Assembly: GCF_032931615.1 (NCBI RefSeq) | Contig: NZ_CP136759.1 | Location: 2,732,501-2,796,500, forward strand | Reading direction: 5' to 3' | DNA from: Palleronia sp. LCG004 | GTDB lineage: Bacteria; Pseudomonadota; Alphaproteobacteria; Rhodobacterales; Rhodobacteraceae | DNA: 64,000 nt | Part shown: piece after piece, positions 23,379 to 32,792 of the stretch | Layout of the letters: each line of letters opens with the position of its first letter | How positions within the stretch are numbered: position 1 is the first letter of the stretch | Translations under genes and position numbers: made by a program | Notes under the pieces: model-generated | Told to the model about the DNA's origin: nothing | What the model saw: the letters and a program-made list of their open reading frames with translations, nothing else | Databases searched by the model: none

Positions 23379-25340
23379 ATGCGACGTTTCCTCATGTCCC
23401 TCTCCGTTCCGATGATCGCCGCGACGATGGTCTGGGCGCAGCCGCCCGATCTCGACGCGATCGAGGGCGACCCCTCGCGCGGGCTGGCGCGGGCGTTCGA
23501 GGACCTTTCGCGGGGATCCTTCACGGATGCGATCGACGCGGCGGGACTGTCGGGCCCGGTGGCGCGCGACGTGATCGAATGGATCCGTCTGCGCGACGGA
23601 CGCGGCACGTTCGAAGAGGCGCTGGGTTTTCTGAGGCGCAATCCGGACTGGCCGGGGCTCGACCTGCTGCGCCGACGCTCGGAAGAGACGGTGCCGCCGG
23701 TGATCGCCGACGACGCGACGGCGCAAGACGTCGTCGACTTCTTCGGCGGCGCGGAGCCCGTTTCGGGGGCCGGCACGCTCGCGCTCGTGCGGGCGTATCG
23801 CCAGCTCGGGCGTGAAGGCGATGCCGAGGCGCAGGCGGCGCTTGCATGGGTCGAGCGGTCGCTGGGCGAGGGGGCGGAGGACACGCTTCTCGCGTTCTAT
23901 CCCGACGCGCTTCGGGCGCTGGAGTCCGCGCGGGCCGACCAGATGTTCTGGGACGGCGCGGACGCCGCGCTGCGCCGTGCGATCGGGCGCGACCTGCCCG
24001 AGGAGGCGCGCCAGCGCGCCGCCGTGAGGCTCGCCGCCCGCGGGGGCGGATTGCCCGCCGATCTGTCGCCGGAGATGGCGGCCGACCCAGGCGTCACGCA
24101 TCTCCAGTTCCGCGCGGCGATGGACGCGCGCGACCACGACCGCGCGATCGCGATCCTGAGGCGTCAGAGCGTCAGTGCCGAGACGCTCGGCCGGCCCGAT
24201 GCCTGGGCGCGGGACCGTCGGGACCTCGTGCGGCGTCAGCTCCGCGCGGGCAACCCGGAGATCGCCTATGACATCGCGGCGCATCACTGGCTGAGTGAGG
24301 GTGCGAGTTTTGCCGATCTCGAGTGGCTGTCTGGATTTCTCGCGCTGCGCTACCTCGAGCGTCCGGATGTGGCTCTTGCGCATTTCGAGCGGTTCGGCGC
24401 AGCGGTCGGCACGCCGATCTCGCTCGGGCGGGCGGGATACTGGACGGGCCGCGCCTACGAGGCGCTGGGCCGGCAGGCCGAGGCGCGCTCGGCCTACGAA
24501 CGCGGAGCGGAGCATCAGACAAGCTTCTACGGATTGCTTGCCGCGGAGAAGCTCGGACAGCCACTCGATCCCGAACTGATGGGGCTGCAGACCTATCCGC
24601 CGATGGCCGAGGCCGCGTTTCGCGGCAGCACCGTGCTCGAGGCCGGGCTGGCGTTGCAGGCGGCGGGACAGAGGGATCTTGCCGAGCGGTTCCTGACCCA
24701 TCTGAGCGAGAGCCTGGACGAGGAGGAGATCGGCACGCTCGCGCAGCTGGTCCTCGATCTGGGCGAGCCGCATATCGCGGTGATGATCGCCAAGCGCGCC
24801 GCCGAAGGCGGGATCACGCTGCCGCGTCCCTATTATCCGGTGGTCGAGATGGGAGTGGCCGAAAATCCGGTCGAGTTGGCGCTGGCGCTTTCGATCGCGC
24901 GGCGCGAATCCGAATTCGATCCCGGCGTGGCGAGCGGCGTCGGCGCGCGGGGTCTGATGCAGCTCATGCCCGGAACGGCGCGCGACGTGGCACGGGGCCT
25001 CGGTCTGCCCTATTCGTCGGACCGGCTCTTCTCCGACCCGGGCTACAACGCGACGCTCGGCACGGCATATCTCGCGGGTCTCATTGAGCGGTTCGGGGAT
25101 AATCCGGTGCTCGTCTCCTCGGGCTACAATGCCGGGCCGGGACGTCCGAGCCAGTGGATCGCGGCCAACGGAGATCCACGCGAGGACACGGTGGACGTGA
25201 TCGACTGGATCGAGCTCATCCCCTTCGACGAGACCCGCAACTACGCGATGCGGGTGGCCGAATCGATGCCTGTCTATCGTGCGCGCCTGACCGGAGAGGC
25301 GGGCGCGCTGCACTTCACCGAGATGTTGAAGGGGCGCTGA
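23379..25340 (+). CDS. Soluble lytic murein transglycosylase (Slt70-like)
   Basis: This 653-residue periplasmic enzyme cleaves peptidoglycan strands to 1,6-anhydromuropeptides. After a signal peptide (MRRFLMSLSVPMIAATMVWA) comes a long alpha-superhelical region of about 450 residues. The C-terminal SLT domain has the catalytic E510 in ARRESEFDP, then GARGLMQLMPGTA, NATLGTAYLAGL and SSGYNAGPGR. The ATG at 23379 begins the signal peptide; the same frame stays open upstream to about 20952 through the antisense of three other genes, which is a high-GC artefact. A short inverted repeat (GCGGGTTCCCGC) lies just after the stop. Confidence 0.92.
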   Translation: MRRFLMSLSVPMIAATMVWAQPPDLDAIEGDPSRGLARAFEDLSRGSFTDAIDAAGLSGPVARDVIEWIRLRDGRGTFEEALGFLRRNPDWPGLDLLRRRSEETVPPVIADDATAQDVVDFFGGAEPVSGAGTLALVRAYRQLGREGDAEAQAALAWVERSLGEGAEDTLLAFYPDALRALESARADQMFWDGADAALRRAIGRDLPEEARQRAAVRLAARGGGLPADLSPEMAADPGVTHLQFRAAMDARDHDRAIAILRRQSVSAETLGRPDAWARDRRDLVRRQLRAGNPEIAYDIAAHHWLSEGASFADLEWLSGFLALRYLERPDVALAHFERFGAAVGTPISLGRAGYWTGRAYEALGRQAEARSAYERGAEHQTSFYGLLAAEKLGQPLDPELMGLQTYPPMAEAAFRGSTVLEAGLALQAAGQRDLAERFLTHLSESLDEEEIGTLAQLVLDLGEPHIAVMIAKRAAEGGITLPRPYYPVVEMGVAENPVELALALSIARRESEFDPGVASGVGARGLMQLMPGTARDVARGLGLPYSSDRLFSDPGYNATLGTAYLAGLIERFGDNPVLVSSGYNAGPGRPSQWIAANGDPREDTVDVIDWIELIPFDETRNYAMRVAESMPVYRARLTGEAGALHFTEMLKGR

Positions 25341-25464
25341 AAGGGCATCCGGCGGGTTCCCGCTTTCATCAAATTAAAACTTTACGGCTATAGCGCGCGT
25401 ACCTAAGGGCAACGCTTATCCGCACACGCAACCAATTCGCCCTGCACGGGGCAGGAGGTCGATC

Positions 25465-27201
25465 TTGGCCAAGGGCATCGATACCAGGAAGGGGCGCGAG
25501 GAGCTTTCGCGCACCAGAGCCGAAAGCCGGTCGCTCTTCTGGACGGTGGGGATCTTCAGCCTGTTCGTGAACCTGCTGATGCTGACCGGACCCCTCTACA
25601 TGCTTCAGGTCTACGACCGGGTGCTGGGCTCGCGATCGGAAGCGACGCTCGTCGCGCTGACGGCACTCATGGCGTTCCTGTTCCTGGTGATGGGGATCCT
25701 CGATTATGCACGGGGGCGGATTCTTGCGCGTATCGGGGCGCGGTTCCAGGCGCGGCTCGATCGGCGGGTCTTCGCGGCCATGGTCCGCAAATCGGCGGTC
25801 CTGCCCGATTCAGACGCCGAGACGAACAACCTGCGCGATCTCGAATCCGTGCAGAGGCTGCTCTCGACCCCAGTGCTGACCGCGCTGTTCGACATTCCGT
25901 GGACGCCGATCTTCCTCGGGGTCATCGCGATCCTGCACCCGTGGCTGGGGATTCTCGCGCTCGGCGGGTCGCTGCTGCTGATCGGGGTGGCCGCTCTGAA
26001 CCAGATGACGACGCGCCATCCGGTCGCGGCGGCCAATGCCGCGCAGGTCCGCGCCGAGCGGATGTCGGAGCAGATCCGCCAGGAGGCGGAGATGGTCCGC
26101 TCGCTCGGGATGCAGCACGCGACCTTCGACCGCTGGCAGGTTCTACGCAGCCGATCGCTCGACGAGACGATCACGGCGAGCGACATGGGCGGACGGTTCA
26201 CGACGCTGACCAAGACGTTCCGGCTGTTCCTGCAATCCGCGATGCTGGGCCTCGGGGCCTATCTCGTGCTCGGGGGCGAGATGACGGCGGGCGGCATGAT
26301 CGCGGGCTCGATCCTGCTGGGCCGCGCGCTCGCACCCGTCGACATGGCGCTCGGGCAATGGTCGTTGTGGCAACGGGCGCAGCAGGGGTGGTCGAACCTC
26401 GCCGAACTTCTGGCGACCGTTCCCGAAGAGCCCGCCCGCACCGCGCTGCCCCGCCCGGCCGCAAAGCTGTCGGTCAATCAGGTCACGATCATTCCGCCGG
26501 GCCAGCAGCAGGCCTCCGTCAGGATGGTGTCCTTCGACGTGGGGCCGGGCGAGGCGCTCGGCATCATCGGTCCGTCGGGTTCGGGCAAGTCGACCATCGC
26601 GCGCGCCATCGTCGGCGTCTGGCGTACGGCGGGCGGCAAGATCCGGCTCGATGGCGCATCGCTCGACCAGTACGAGCCCGACGTGCTGGGACAGCATATC
26701 GGCTATCTGCCGCAGCGCGTGCAGCTTTTCGACGGGACCATCGCGCAGAACATCGCGAGGATGCAGCCCGATGCGCGCGACGAGGACATCGTGGAGGCCG
26801 CGCAGAAGGCCGCCGTTCACGAGATGATCCTGAAGCTGCCAGACGGGTACGACACGCAGGTCAGCAGCGCGGGCGGCAGGCTGTCGGGGGGCCAGGTCCA
26901 GCGCATCGGCCTTGCCCGTGCGATGTTCGGCAATCCCGTGATGCTGGTCCTCGACGAGCCGAACTCGAACCTCGACAACGAGGGATCGGTGGCGATGAAC
27001 GCCGCGATGAAGGCGGTGAAGGAGGCGGGCGGCGCGATCATCATCATGGCGCATCGCCCCTCGGCCATCGAAAGCTGCGAGAAGCTCCTCGTGATGGAGA
27101 ACGGCATGCGCCGGGCCTTCGGGCCGAAGGACGAGGTCCTTCGCGAGGTCACGAAGAACTACAAGCAGATCCAGAAGGCACCTCAGGGAGGCGTGTCATG
27201 A
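25465..27201 (+). CDS. Type I secretion system ABC transporter/permease (PrtD-like)
   Basis: This 578-residue inner-membrane exporter half-transporter is the PrtD type, which secretes proteins directly to the outside with a membrane fusion protein and TolC. An ABC membrane domain (helices from about residue 22, FWTVGIFSLFVNLLMLTGPL) precedes the ATPase domain with Walker A GPSGSGKST, signature LSGGQVQRIGLARA, Walker B VMLVLDEPNSNLD and H-loop MAHRPS. There is no C39 peptidase domain, so RTX-type substrates with C-terminal signals are expected. Translation starts at a TTG (25465) behind GCAGGAGG. It overlaps the HlyD-like gene by ATGA. No substrate gene is visible nearby. Confidence 0.92.
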   Translation: MAKGIDTRKGREELSRTRAESRSLFWTVGIFSLFVNLLMLTGPLYMLQVYDRVLGSRSEATLVALTALMAFLFLVMGILDYARGRILARIGARFQARLDRRVFAAMVRKSAVLPDSDAETNNLRDLESVQRLLSTPVLTALFDIPWTPIFLGVIAILHPWLGILALGGSLLLIGVAALNQMTTRHPVAAANAAQVRAERMSEQIRQEAEMVRSLGMQHATFDRWQVLRSRSLDETITASDMGGRFTTLTKTFRLFLQSAMLGLGAYLVLGGEMTAGGMIAGSILLGRALAPVDMALGQWSLWQRAQQGWSNLAELLATVPEEPARTALPRPAAKLSVNQVTIIPPGQQQASVRMVSFDVGPGEALGIIGPSGSGKSTIARAIVGVWRTAGGKIRLDGASLDQYEPDVLGQHIGYLPQRVQLFDGTIAQNIARMQPDARDEDIVEAAQKAAVHEMILKLPDGYDTQVSSAGGRLSGGQVQRIGLARAMFGNPVMLVLDEPNSNLDNEGSVAMNAAMKAVKEAGGAIIIMAHRPSAIESCEKLLVMENGMRRAFGPKDEVLREVTKNYKQIQKAPQGGVS

Positions 27202-28574
27202 GCAAGGGCAAGGAAATCGCGAAGATCAAGCCGGCCCAACTGCCCGCGACGCAGGCCCGCGACGGAGGCGGCGCGGCGGCGGAAAGCACGCGACGATGGT
27301 CGGCCCGCGGCCCCGTGGTTCTGGGGCTCGCGGCGCTCCTTTTCCTCGTGGGGGGCTTCGGAGGCTGGGCCGCCATGACGGAGATCTCGGGCGCGATCAT
27401 CGCGTCCGGCCGGATCGAGGTCGAGCGCAACCGCCAGGTCGTTCAGCATCCCGATGGCGGCGTCGTGACCGAGATCCTCGTTGACGAGGGCGACAGGGTC
27501 GAGGCGGGCGACGTGCTCGTCCGGCTCGATACCGTTCTTCTGAGCAACCGGCTCGCCACGGCGCGCAGCCAGCTCCACGAGATCCTCGCGCGGCGTGCGA
27601 GGCTAGAGGCGGAGCGCGACGGTGCCGACGAGCTGTCCGTGCCCGAGACGCTGCGCGATTCGGGGCCCGAGGGGGAAGAACTGGTCGCGGGGCAGCGCAG
27701 CCTCTTCGAGGCTCGCCGCGAGACGAACGCGCAGCTGAAGACGCAGCTTCAGGGGCGCAGCACGCAGATCTCGCGGCAGATCGACGGGATCACATCGCAG
27801 CAGGCGGCGCTGGAATCGCAGCTCTCGCTCATTCAGGAAGAGCTTGCCGATCAGCAATCGCTCTTCGACAGAGGTCTCGCGCAGTCGAGCCGTGTGCTGT
27901 CCCTGCGCCGCGAGGAGGCACGCCTGCAGGGTCAGGTGGGCGAACTCGGGGCGAGCGCCGCGGAAGCCGGAGAGCGCATCGCTGAGATCGACACCCAGAT
28001 CCTCGGGCTCGACACGCAGCGCCGGGAGGAGGCGATCACCGAGTTGCGCGATCTGGGCGTGCGCGAATTCGAGGTCCGCGAGGAGGTCGACAGCCTCAGC
28101 GAACAGCTGGCCCGGACCGAGATCCGCGCCCCTGTCGGCGGGATCGTCTACGGCCTTACCGTCTATGCCGAGCGGTCGGTCGTGCGTCCGGCTGACCCGG
28201 TCGCCTATATCGTGCCGCAGGATCGGCCGCTCATCATCGCGGCGCAGATCGACCCCATCAACATCGATTCGGTCGATGTCGGACAGGAGGTCACGCTGAG
28301 GTTCAGCACCTTCGACGCGCGCACCACGCCAGAACTCTTCGGCGAGGTCCTGCAGATTTCTGCCGACAGCTTCGTGGACGAGGCGAGCCAGCGGAACTAT
28401 TACCGCGCCGAGATCGCGCTGAAACCCGGCGAGATGGAACGTCTGCCGGAGAACCGGATCCTGATCCCGGGCATGCCGGTCGAGACCTTCCTGCGAACCG
28501 AGGACCGCACGCCGATCGCCTATCTGGTCAAACCGCTGGCCGACTACTTCAACAAGGCATTCCGCGAAAGCTGA
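27198..28574 (+). CDS. Type I secretion membrane fusion protein (HlyD/PrtE family)
   Basis: This 458-residue periplasmic adaptor bridges the ABC exporter and TolC. A cytoplasmic N-terminus (1-33) and one membrane helix (about 36-58, RGPVVLGLAALLFLVGGFGG) are followed by a biotinyl-lipoyl-like half motif (GRIEVERNRQVVQHPDGGVV). A long alpha-helical coiled coil (about 110-290, rich in Gln/Glu/Arg) follows, then the second lipoyl half and beta-barrel (EIRAPVGGIVYGLTVY; ILIPGMPVETFL). It is translationally coupled to the ABC gene. The outer-membrane partner is not in the window and is probably a shared TolC. Confidence 0.92.
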   Translation: MSKGKEIAKIKPAQLPATQARDGGGAAAESTRRWSARGPVVLGLAALLFLVGGFGGWAAMTEISGAIIASGRIEVERNRQVVQHPDGGVVTEILVDEGDRVEAGDVLVRLDTVLLSNRLATARSQLHEILARRARLEAERDGADELSVPETLRDSGPEGEELVAGQRSLFEARRETNAQLKTQLQGRSTQISRQIDGITSQQAALESQLSLIQEELADQQSLFDRGLAQSSRVLSLRREEARLQGQVGELGASAAEAGERIAEIDTQILGLDTQRREEAITELRDLGVREFEVREEVDSLSEQLARTEIRAPVGGIVYGLTVYAERSVVRPADPVAYIVPQDRPLIIAAQIDPINIDSVDVGQEVTLRFSTFDARTTPELFGEVLQISADSFVDEASQRNYYRAEIALKPGEMERLPENRILIPGMPVETFLRTEDRTPIAYLVKPLADYFNKAFRES

Positions 28575-28583
28575 GGAAACGAC

Positions 28584-29045
28584 ATGAGCAAGATCGAAGA
28601 CAGGCTGGCCGAACTGGGCGTGACCCTTCCCGAGGCACCGACCCCGGCCGCCAACTACGTGCCCTACGTGATCGTGGGCGACATCGTCCACGTCTCGGGC
28701 CAGGTCAGCATGGAGGCGGGAACGCTCCTGACCGGCAAGGTCGGGCAGGATGTGTCGGTCGAGGAAGGCGCACGGGCTGCCCGGCTCTGCGCGATCAGCC
28801 TGCTGGCTCAGGTGAAGGCCGCCTGCGGCGGCGAGCTCGACCGTCTTGTGCGGGTGGTCAAGTTGACGGGCTTCGTCAACTCGACGCCGGAGTTCACCGA
28901 CCAGCCCAAGGTCATCAACGGTGCCTCCGACTTCCTGGCCGAAGCGCTGGGCGATGCAGGGCGGCATGCGCGTTCGGCGGTCAGCGCCGCGTCGCTTCCC
29001 ATGGGCGTCAGCGTCGAGATCGAAGGGATCTTCCAGATCGCATGA
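28584..29045 (+). CDS. RidA/YjgF/YER057c family protein
   Basis: RidA proteins hydrolyse reactive enamine/imine intermediates made by PLP enzymes, preventing damage. This 153-residue member belongs to the larger YjgF-like subgroup (longer than the 128-residue archetype). It contains VSGQVSMEAG, the helix AARLCAISLLAQVKAACGG, and the conserved Arg-bearing HARSAVSAASLPMG with a following SVEIEGIFQI. That Arg (R105 of RidA) is present, so deaminase activity is possible. It starts 9 bases after the secretion adaptor and overlaps the phosphodiesterase gene by ATGA. Confidence 0.88.
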   Translation: MSKIEDRLAELGVTLPEAPTPAANYVPYVIVGDIVHVSGQVSMEAGTLLTGKVGQDVSVEEGARAARLCAISLLAQVKAACGGELDRLVRVVKLTGFVNSTPEFTDQPKVINGASDFLAEALGDAGRHARSAVSAASLPMGVSVEIEGIFQIA

Positions 29046-29785
29046 CGCTGCCTCTCGCGTTCCTCGACCGGCCGATCGCGCATCGCGGGCTTCATGACCG
29101 CGATGCCGGCCGGATCGAGAACGGCGAGACCGCCTTCCGGGCCGCGATCGAAGCAGGCTACGGCATCGAACTCGACGTGCAGGCGAGCGGCGATGGCGTG
29201 CCCGTGGTATTCCACGACGCGGATCTCGACCGTCTGACCGACGAGACCGGCCCGGTCCGTGCCCGAAGTGCGGCCGAACTCTCGCGAATCGCGCTCGGCG
29301 GCGGGGGCGACACGATTCCCACGCTCGAACGCGTGCTCGATCTCGTGGCGGGGCGCGTTCCGCTTCTCATCGAGATCAAGACACAGGCCGAAAGCGGCGA
29401 GGCCTTGGCCCGCGCGATGGTGGAATGCGTCCTACGGGCACGTCAGGTCCACGACGCGCCAGCCGCCGTCATGTCCTTCGATCCAGATCTCGTCGCGCAC
29501 CTGCCGCTTGGCATCCCGCGGGGCATCACCTCGATGGCGGCGTCGGGGTATCCGGCGGATCTTTCGCCTGAGAAGCGCACGGCACTTGGCCGGATCGCTG
29601 ATTACGAGAGGATCGGTGCCGACTTCGTAAGCCACGATCACCGCGATCTCGCCAATTCCCGCCTCGGGGACCTCGCGAAGACCGGGGCCACGATCCTCTG
29701 CTGGACGATCCGCACGCCTGCAGAAGAGGCGTCGGCGCGTCGCGTGGCGCACAATATCACCTTCGAGGGCTATCGTCCGGCTTGA
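29042..29785 (+). CDS. Glycerophosphodiester phosphodiesterase
   Basis: This 247-residue GDPD TIM-barrel enzyme releases glycerol 3-phosphate from glycerophosphodiesters produced by phospholipid turnover. Catalytic and metal residues are seen in IAHRGLHD (His-Arg-Gly), ENGETAFRAAIEAG, YGIELDVQASGD (Glu and Asp), VVFHDADLDRLTD (second His) and LIEIKTQ. There is no signal peptide, so it is cytoplasmic (UgpQ-like). It is coupled by overlap to the RidA gene. The following FemAB-like gene starts 32 bases on. Confidence 0.92.
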   Translation: MTLPLAFLDRPIAHRGLHDRDAGRIENGETAFRAAIEAGYGIELDVQASGDGVPVVFHDADLDRLTDETGPVRARSAAELSRIALGGGGDTIPTLERVLDLVAGRVPLLIEIKTQAESGEALARAMVECVLRARQVHDAPAAVMSFDPDLVAHLPLGIPRGITSMAASGYPADLSPEKRTALGRIADYERIGADFVSHDHRDLANSRLGDLAKTGATILCWTIRTPAEEASARRVAHNITFEGYRPA

Positions 29786-29817
29786 ACCCTTGGCGGGTTG
29801 GGCCACCTTCTCCGGCC

Positions 29818-30999
29818 ATGTCAGACCAGCTCCTGGAACTCACCGCTCATTCAAGCCTCGCCGAGATCGACCCGGCGGACTGGGATGCCTGCGCCTGTCC
29901 CGAGGCCGCGGATGGACGTCCGCGCGATCCCTTCACGACGCATCGGTTCCTCCTCGCGCTAGAGGCTTCGGGATCGGTGGGTCCCGGGACGGGCTGGCAG
30001 CCGCAATATCTCGCCGCGCGGATGGGGGGGCAGCTCATTGCCTGCGCACCGCTCTATGCCAAGGGGCATAGCCAAGGCGAATATATCTTCGATCACAACT
30101 GGGCGCATGCCTACGAACGGGCGGGCGGACACTACTACCCCAAGCTGCAGATCGCGGTGCCCTTCACACCCGCGACCGGCCGCCGTCTGCTGATCCGCGC
30201 GGGCTTCGAAGAGGCGGGGCGCGCGGCGCTGCTGCAGGGCGCGCTCAGGATCGCCAGCGACAACGAGCTGTCGTCGTTGCACATAACCTTTTGCACCAGG
30301 GACGAGGCCGAGACGGGCGAGGAGATGGGTCTGCTCAGACGCACCGGGCAGCAATATCACTGGCTCGATCAGGATTATGGCGATTTCGCGGGCTTCCTGG
30401 CCTCGCTCTCGAGCCGAAAACGCAAGAACATCCGCAAGGAACGCGAGACCGCACAAGCCTTCGGCGGCGAGATCCGCATCCTGACCGGAGACGAGATCCT
30501 GCCCGAGCACTGGGACGCATTCTGGCGTTTCTACCAGGATACCGGCGCGCGCAAATGGGGTACGCCCTACCTTACCCGCGAATTCTTCGAGATCGCGCAG
30601 GAGCGGCTGCGAGACGATATCCTGCTGATCATGGCTTTCCGCGAGGGACGGCCGATCGCAGGCGCGCTCAACTTCATAGGTCGTGAAACGCTCTACGGTC
30701 GCTACTGGGGTTGTGTGGAGGATCACAACGCGCTCCATTTCGAACTCTGCTATTATCAGGCGATCGACTGGGCGCTGGCGCATGGGCTGACCCGCGTCGA
30801 GGCCGGCGCGCAGGGCGAGCACAAGATCGCGCGCGGCTACCTGCCTGTGCCGACCCATTCGCTCCACTGGATCGCCGACGAGGGTTTCGCCCGCGCGGTC
30901 GAGCAGTATCTCGTGGCCGAGCGTGCCGCGGTCGACGAGGAGATCGAGGTCCTGACGAGCTATGGTCCGTTCCGCAAACCGCAGGGAGAGCCAGAATGA
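29818..30999 (+). CDS. FemAB-like/GNAT-fold protein (DUF482 family)
   Basis: This 393-residue protein belongs to the family annotated as peptidoglycan biosynthesis/recognition (FemAB-like, two GNAT-like folds). Recognisable segments are the early [67 protein letters not shown] and the C-terminal [15 protein letters not shown]. FemAB relatives transfer amino acids from aminoacyl-tRNA, but this branch is uncharacterised. The ATG at 29818 is used; an in-frame ATG at 29782 would overlap the phosphodiesterase stop and add unrelated residues. It overlaps the pterin dehydratase gene by ATGA. Confidence 0.85.
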   Translation: MSDQLLELTAHSSLAEIDPADWDACACPEAADGRPRDPFTTHRFLLALEASGSVGPGTGWQPQYLAARMGGQLIACAPLYAKGHSQGEYIFDHNWAHAYERAGGHYYPKLQIAVPFTPATGRRLLIRAGFEEAGRAALLQGALRIASDNELSSLHITFCTRDEAETGEEMGLLRRTGQQYHWLDQDYGDFAGFLASLSSRKRKNIRKERETAQAFGGEIRILTGDEILPEHWDAFWRFYQDTGARKWGTPYLTREFFEIAQERLRDDILLIMAFREGRPIAGALNFIGRETLYGRYWGCVEDHNALHFELCYYQAIDWALAHGLTRVEAGAQGEHKIARGYLPVPTHSLHWIADEGFARAVEQYLVAERAAVDEEIEVLTSYGPFRKPQGEPE

Positions 31000-31292
31000 C
31001 CCTTCTCATGACGCCCGAAGAGCGGGATGAGGCGCTCGAACCTCTTCTCGAGAACGGCTGGACGCTCGGACCCGGGCAGGATTCGATCTCCCGGACGTTC
31101 CGGTTCCGCGACTTCGCGGCGGCCTTCGGCTGGATGAGCGAGGTGGCGATTCGGGCCGAAAAGATGAACCACCACCCCGAATGGTCGAACGTCTACCGCA
31201 CGGTGAAGGTGACGTTGACAACTCATGATGTGGGTGGTCTCTCCCGCCTCGACATAAATTTGGCGCATCAGATGGACGATATTTTCAGATGA
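30996..31292 (+). CDS. phhB: 4a-hydroxytetrahydrobiopterin dehydratase
   Basis: PhhB (pterin-4-alpha-carbinolamine dehydratase) regenerates the pterin cofactor after aromatic hydroxylation. The 98-residue protein has the active-site histidine pair in [12 protein letters not shown] and the later [11 protein letters not shown], both characteristic. No phenylalanine hydroxylase is seen nearby; in this lineage the enzyme may serve molybdopterin-related pterins instead. Start and stop overlap both neighbours (ATGA), so it is expressed with the FemAB-like and MscS genes. Confidence 0.93.
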   Translation: MTLLMTPEERDEALEPLLENGWTLGPGQDSISRTFRFRDFAAAFGWMSEVAIRAEKMNHHPEWSNVYRTVKVTLTTHDVGGLSRLDINLAHQMDDIFR

Positions 31293-32212
31293 TCGAAGAC
31301 ATCTTCACCTATCCGATCATGGGCGGCACGGCGCTTGCGGACTTGCTGACCCTCGAATTCCTCGTTTCGCTGCTTGGCGACGTGCTGGCTGCGATCGTGA
31401 TCCTCACGATCGGCTTCCTGCTGGGCGGTTGGGCCGGCCGGCGCATCCGCTCCATCGGCGGACGCACCCAGCATCTCGACGAGACGCTATTCAACTTTCT
31501 CGGTAATATCGTCCGCTACATCATTCTGGGCTTCTCGATCCTGTTCGTGCTGAACACCTTCGGGGTCCGTACGACAAGCGTTGTGGCGGTGATCGGTGCG
31601 GCGGGTCTGGCCATCGGCCTCGCGCTGCAGGGAACGCTGTCGAACGTTGCGGCGGGCGTGATGATCATCTTCTTCAGACCGATCAAGAACGGCGATTTCG
31701 TCGAGATCAGCGGCCAGATGGGTACGGTGAAGGACATCTCGCTCAACTTTACCGAACTCGCCTCGATCGGGAACGTCCAGATCATCATCCCCAACAGCCA
31801 GGTCTGGGGAAACACGATCGTCAATTATTCGGTCTACGATCTCCGCCGCGCGGAATGGACATTCGGCGTCGGCTACGGTGCCAATCTGGGTCAGGCCGAG
31901 AAGGTCATCCGCGAGACGATCATGTCCGATGCCCGGTCGATGACCGATCCCGAACCGTTCATCCAGATCAACAATCTGGGGGATTTCTCCTGCGATTTCC
32001 TGGTGAGGGTCTGGTGCAAGTCGGCCGATTACTTCGCCTATCAGGCGGATATGAAGCGTAGGGTGAAGGAGCAGCTCGACGCGCACGACGTGCCGATCCC
32101 GTTCCCCACGCGCACTCTGCACACCCACGAGGGCGATCCGCCGACCCCCGTCCACACGCTCAGTGCCTCATCCGAAGAGGACGTGGTGCGCGAGGACGAG
32201 GAGCTTACCTGA
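31289..32212 (+). CDS. Small-conductance mechanosensitive channel, MscS family
   Basis: This 307-residue inner-membrane channel releases solutes on hypo-osmotic shock. Three helices lie at about residues 24-50, 68-90 and 97-125. The pore-lining third helix ([20 protein letters not shown]) has the Ala/Gly packing typical of MscS. The cytoplasmic beta domain begins [18 protein letters not shown] and continues with [18 protein letters not shown] cytoplasmic tail of about 40 residues is acidic. It overlaps phhB by ATGA and ends 4 bases before the convergent peroxiredoxin gene. Confidence 0.93.
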   Translation: MIEDIFTYPIMGGTALADLLTLEFLVSLLGDVLAAIVILTIGFLLGGWAGRRIRSIGGRTQHLDETLFNFLGNIVRYIILGFSILFVLNTFGVRTTSVVAVIGAAGLAIGLALQGTLSNVAAGVMIIFFRPIKNGDFVEISGQMGTVKDISLNFTELASIGNVQIIIPNSQVWGNTIVNYSVYDLRRAEWTFGVGYGANLGQAEKVIRETIMSDARSMTDPEPFIQINNLGDFSCDFLVRVWCKSADYFAYQADMKRRVKEQLDAHDVPIPFPTRTLHTHEGDPPTPVHTLSASSEEDVVREDEELT

Positions 32213-32216
32213 AGCA

Positions 32217-32705
32217 TCAGAGGGTGGCGAGGAGCGCTTCGCCACCCGACATGTCGCAGGTGCCCGCGCCTTCTTCGACATGAAGCGTGACGACATGACC
32301 GTCATCCACCACCATCGCGTAGCGGCGCGAGCGATCGTAGAAGCCCACGGGCGGCGCGGTGAATTCCAGGCCGATGGCCTTGGTGAAGTCCGATCCCGCA
32401 TCGCTCAGCATCGTGATCCCCGCAGCCGCGGCACCTGTGCTGTCGCCCCAGGCGCGCATCACGAAGGGATCGTTCACGGCGATGCAGGCGATCTCGTCTA
32501 TGCCCCTGGCCACGAAATCGTCGCGCGTGCGGATGAAACTCGGCACGTGGGCGGTCGTGCAGACGCCCGTATAGGCCCCCGGAAGGCCGAAGATGACGAT
32601 CTTGCGCCCCTTCGTCAGGGTTGCGAGCTCGACCCCCTCGGGGCCGTCATCGCCCATCCGGAGAAGCGTTGCGTTCGGGAGCCTGTCGCCTTCGGCGATA
32701 GTCAT
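32217..32705 (-). CDS. Peroxiredoxin, Prx5-type (redoxin domain)
   Basis: This 162-residue thiol peroxidase reduces hydrogen peroxide and organic peroxides. The peroxidatic cysteine is C49 in PGAYTGVCTTAHVPSF, the Prx5 form of the motif with conserved Thr and Pro. A second cysteine in GAGTCDMSGGE near the C-terminus is placed like the resolving Cys of atypical 2-Cys Prx5 enzymes. The reductant (glutaredoxin or thioredoxin) is not encoded nearby. It is divergent from the flavoprotein reductase gene, with an 87-base gap. Confidence 0.92.
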   Translation of the reverse strand: MTIAEGDRLPNATLLRMGDDGPEGVELATLTKGRKIVIFGLPGAYTGVCTTAHVPSFIRTRDDFVARGIDEIACIAVNDPFVMRAWGDSTGAAAAGITMLSDAGSDFTKAIGLEFTAPPVGFYDRSRRYAMVVDDGHVVTLHVEEGAGTCDMSGGEALLATL

Positions 32706-32792
32706 GGGCCAGATCCTTTCGGGAGATTGCCTTGGTCCTCGGCCCGGTTATAGGGTGGCCCCCGCATCATCGCCAGATCGGGGAACCCCCTC

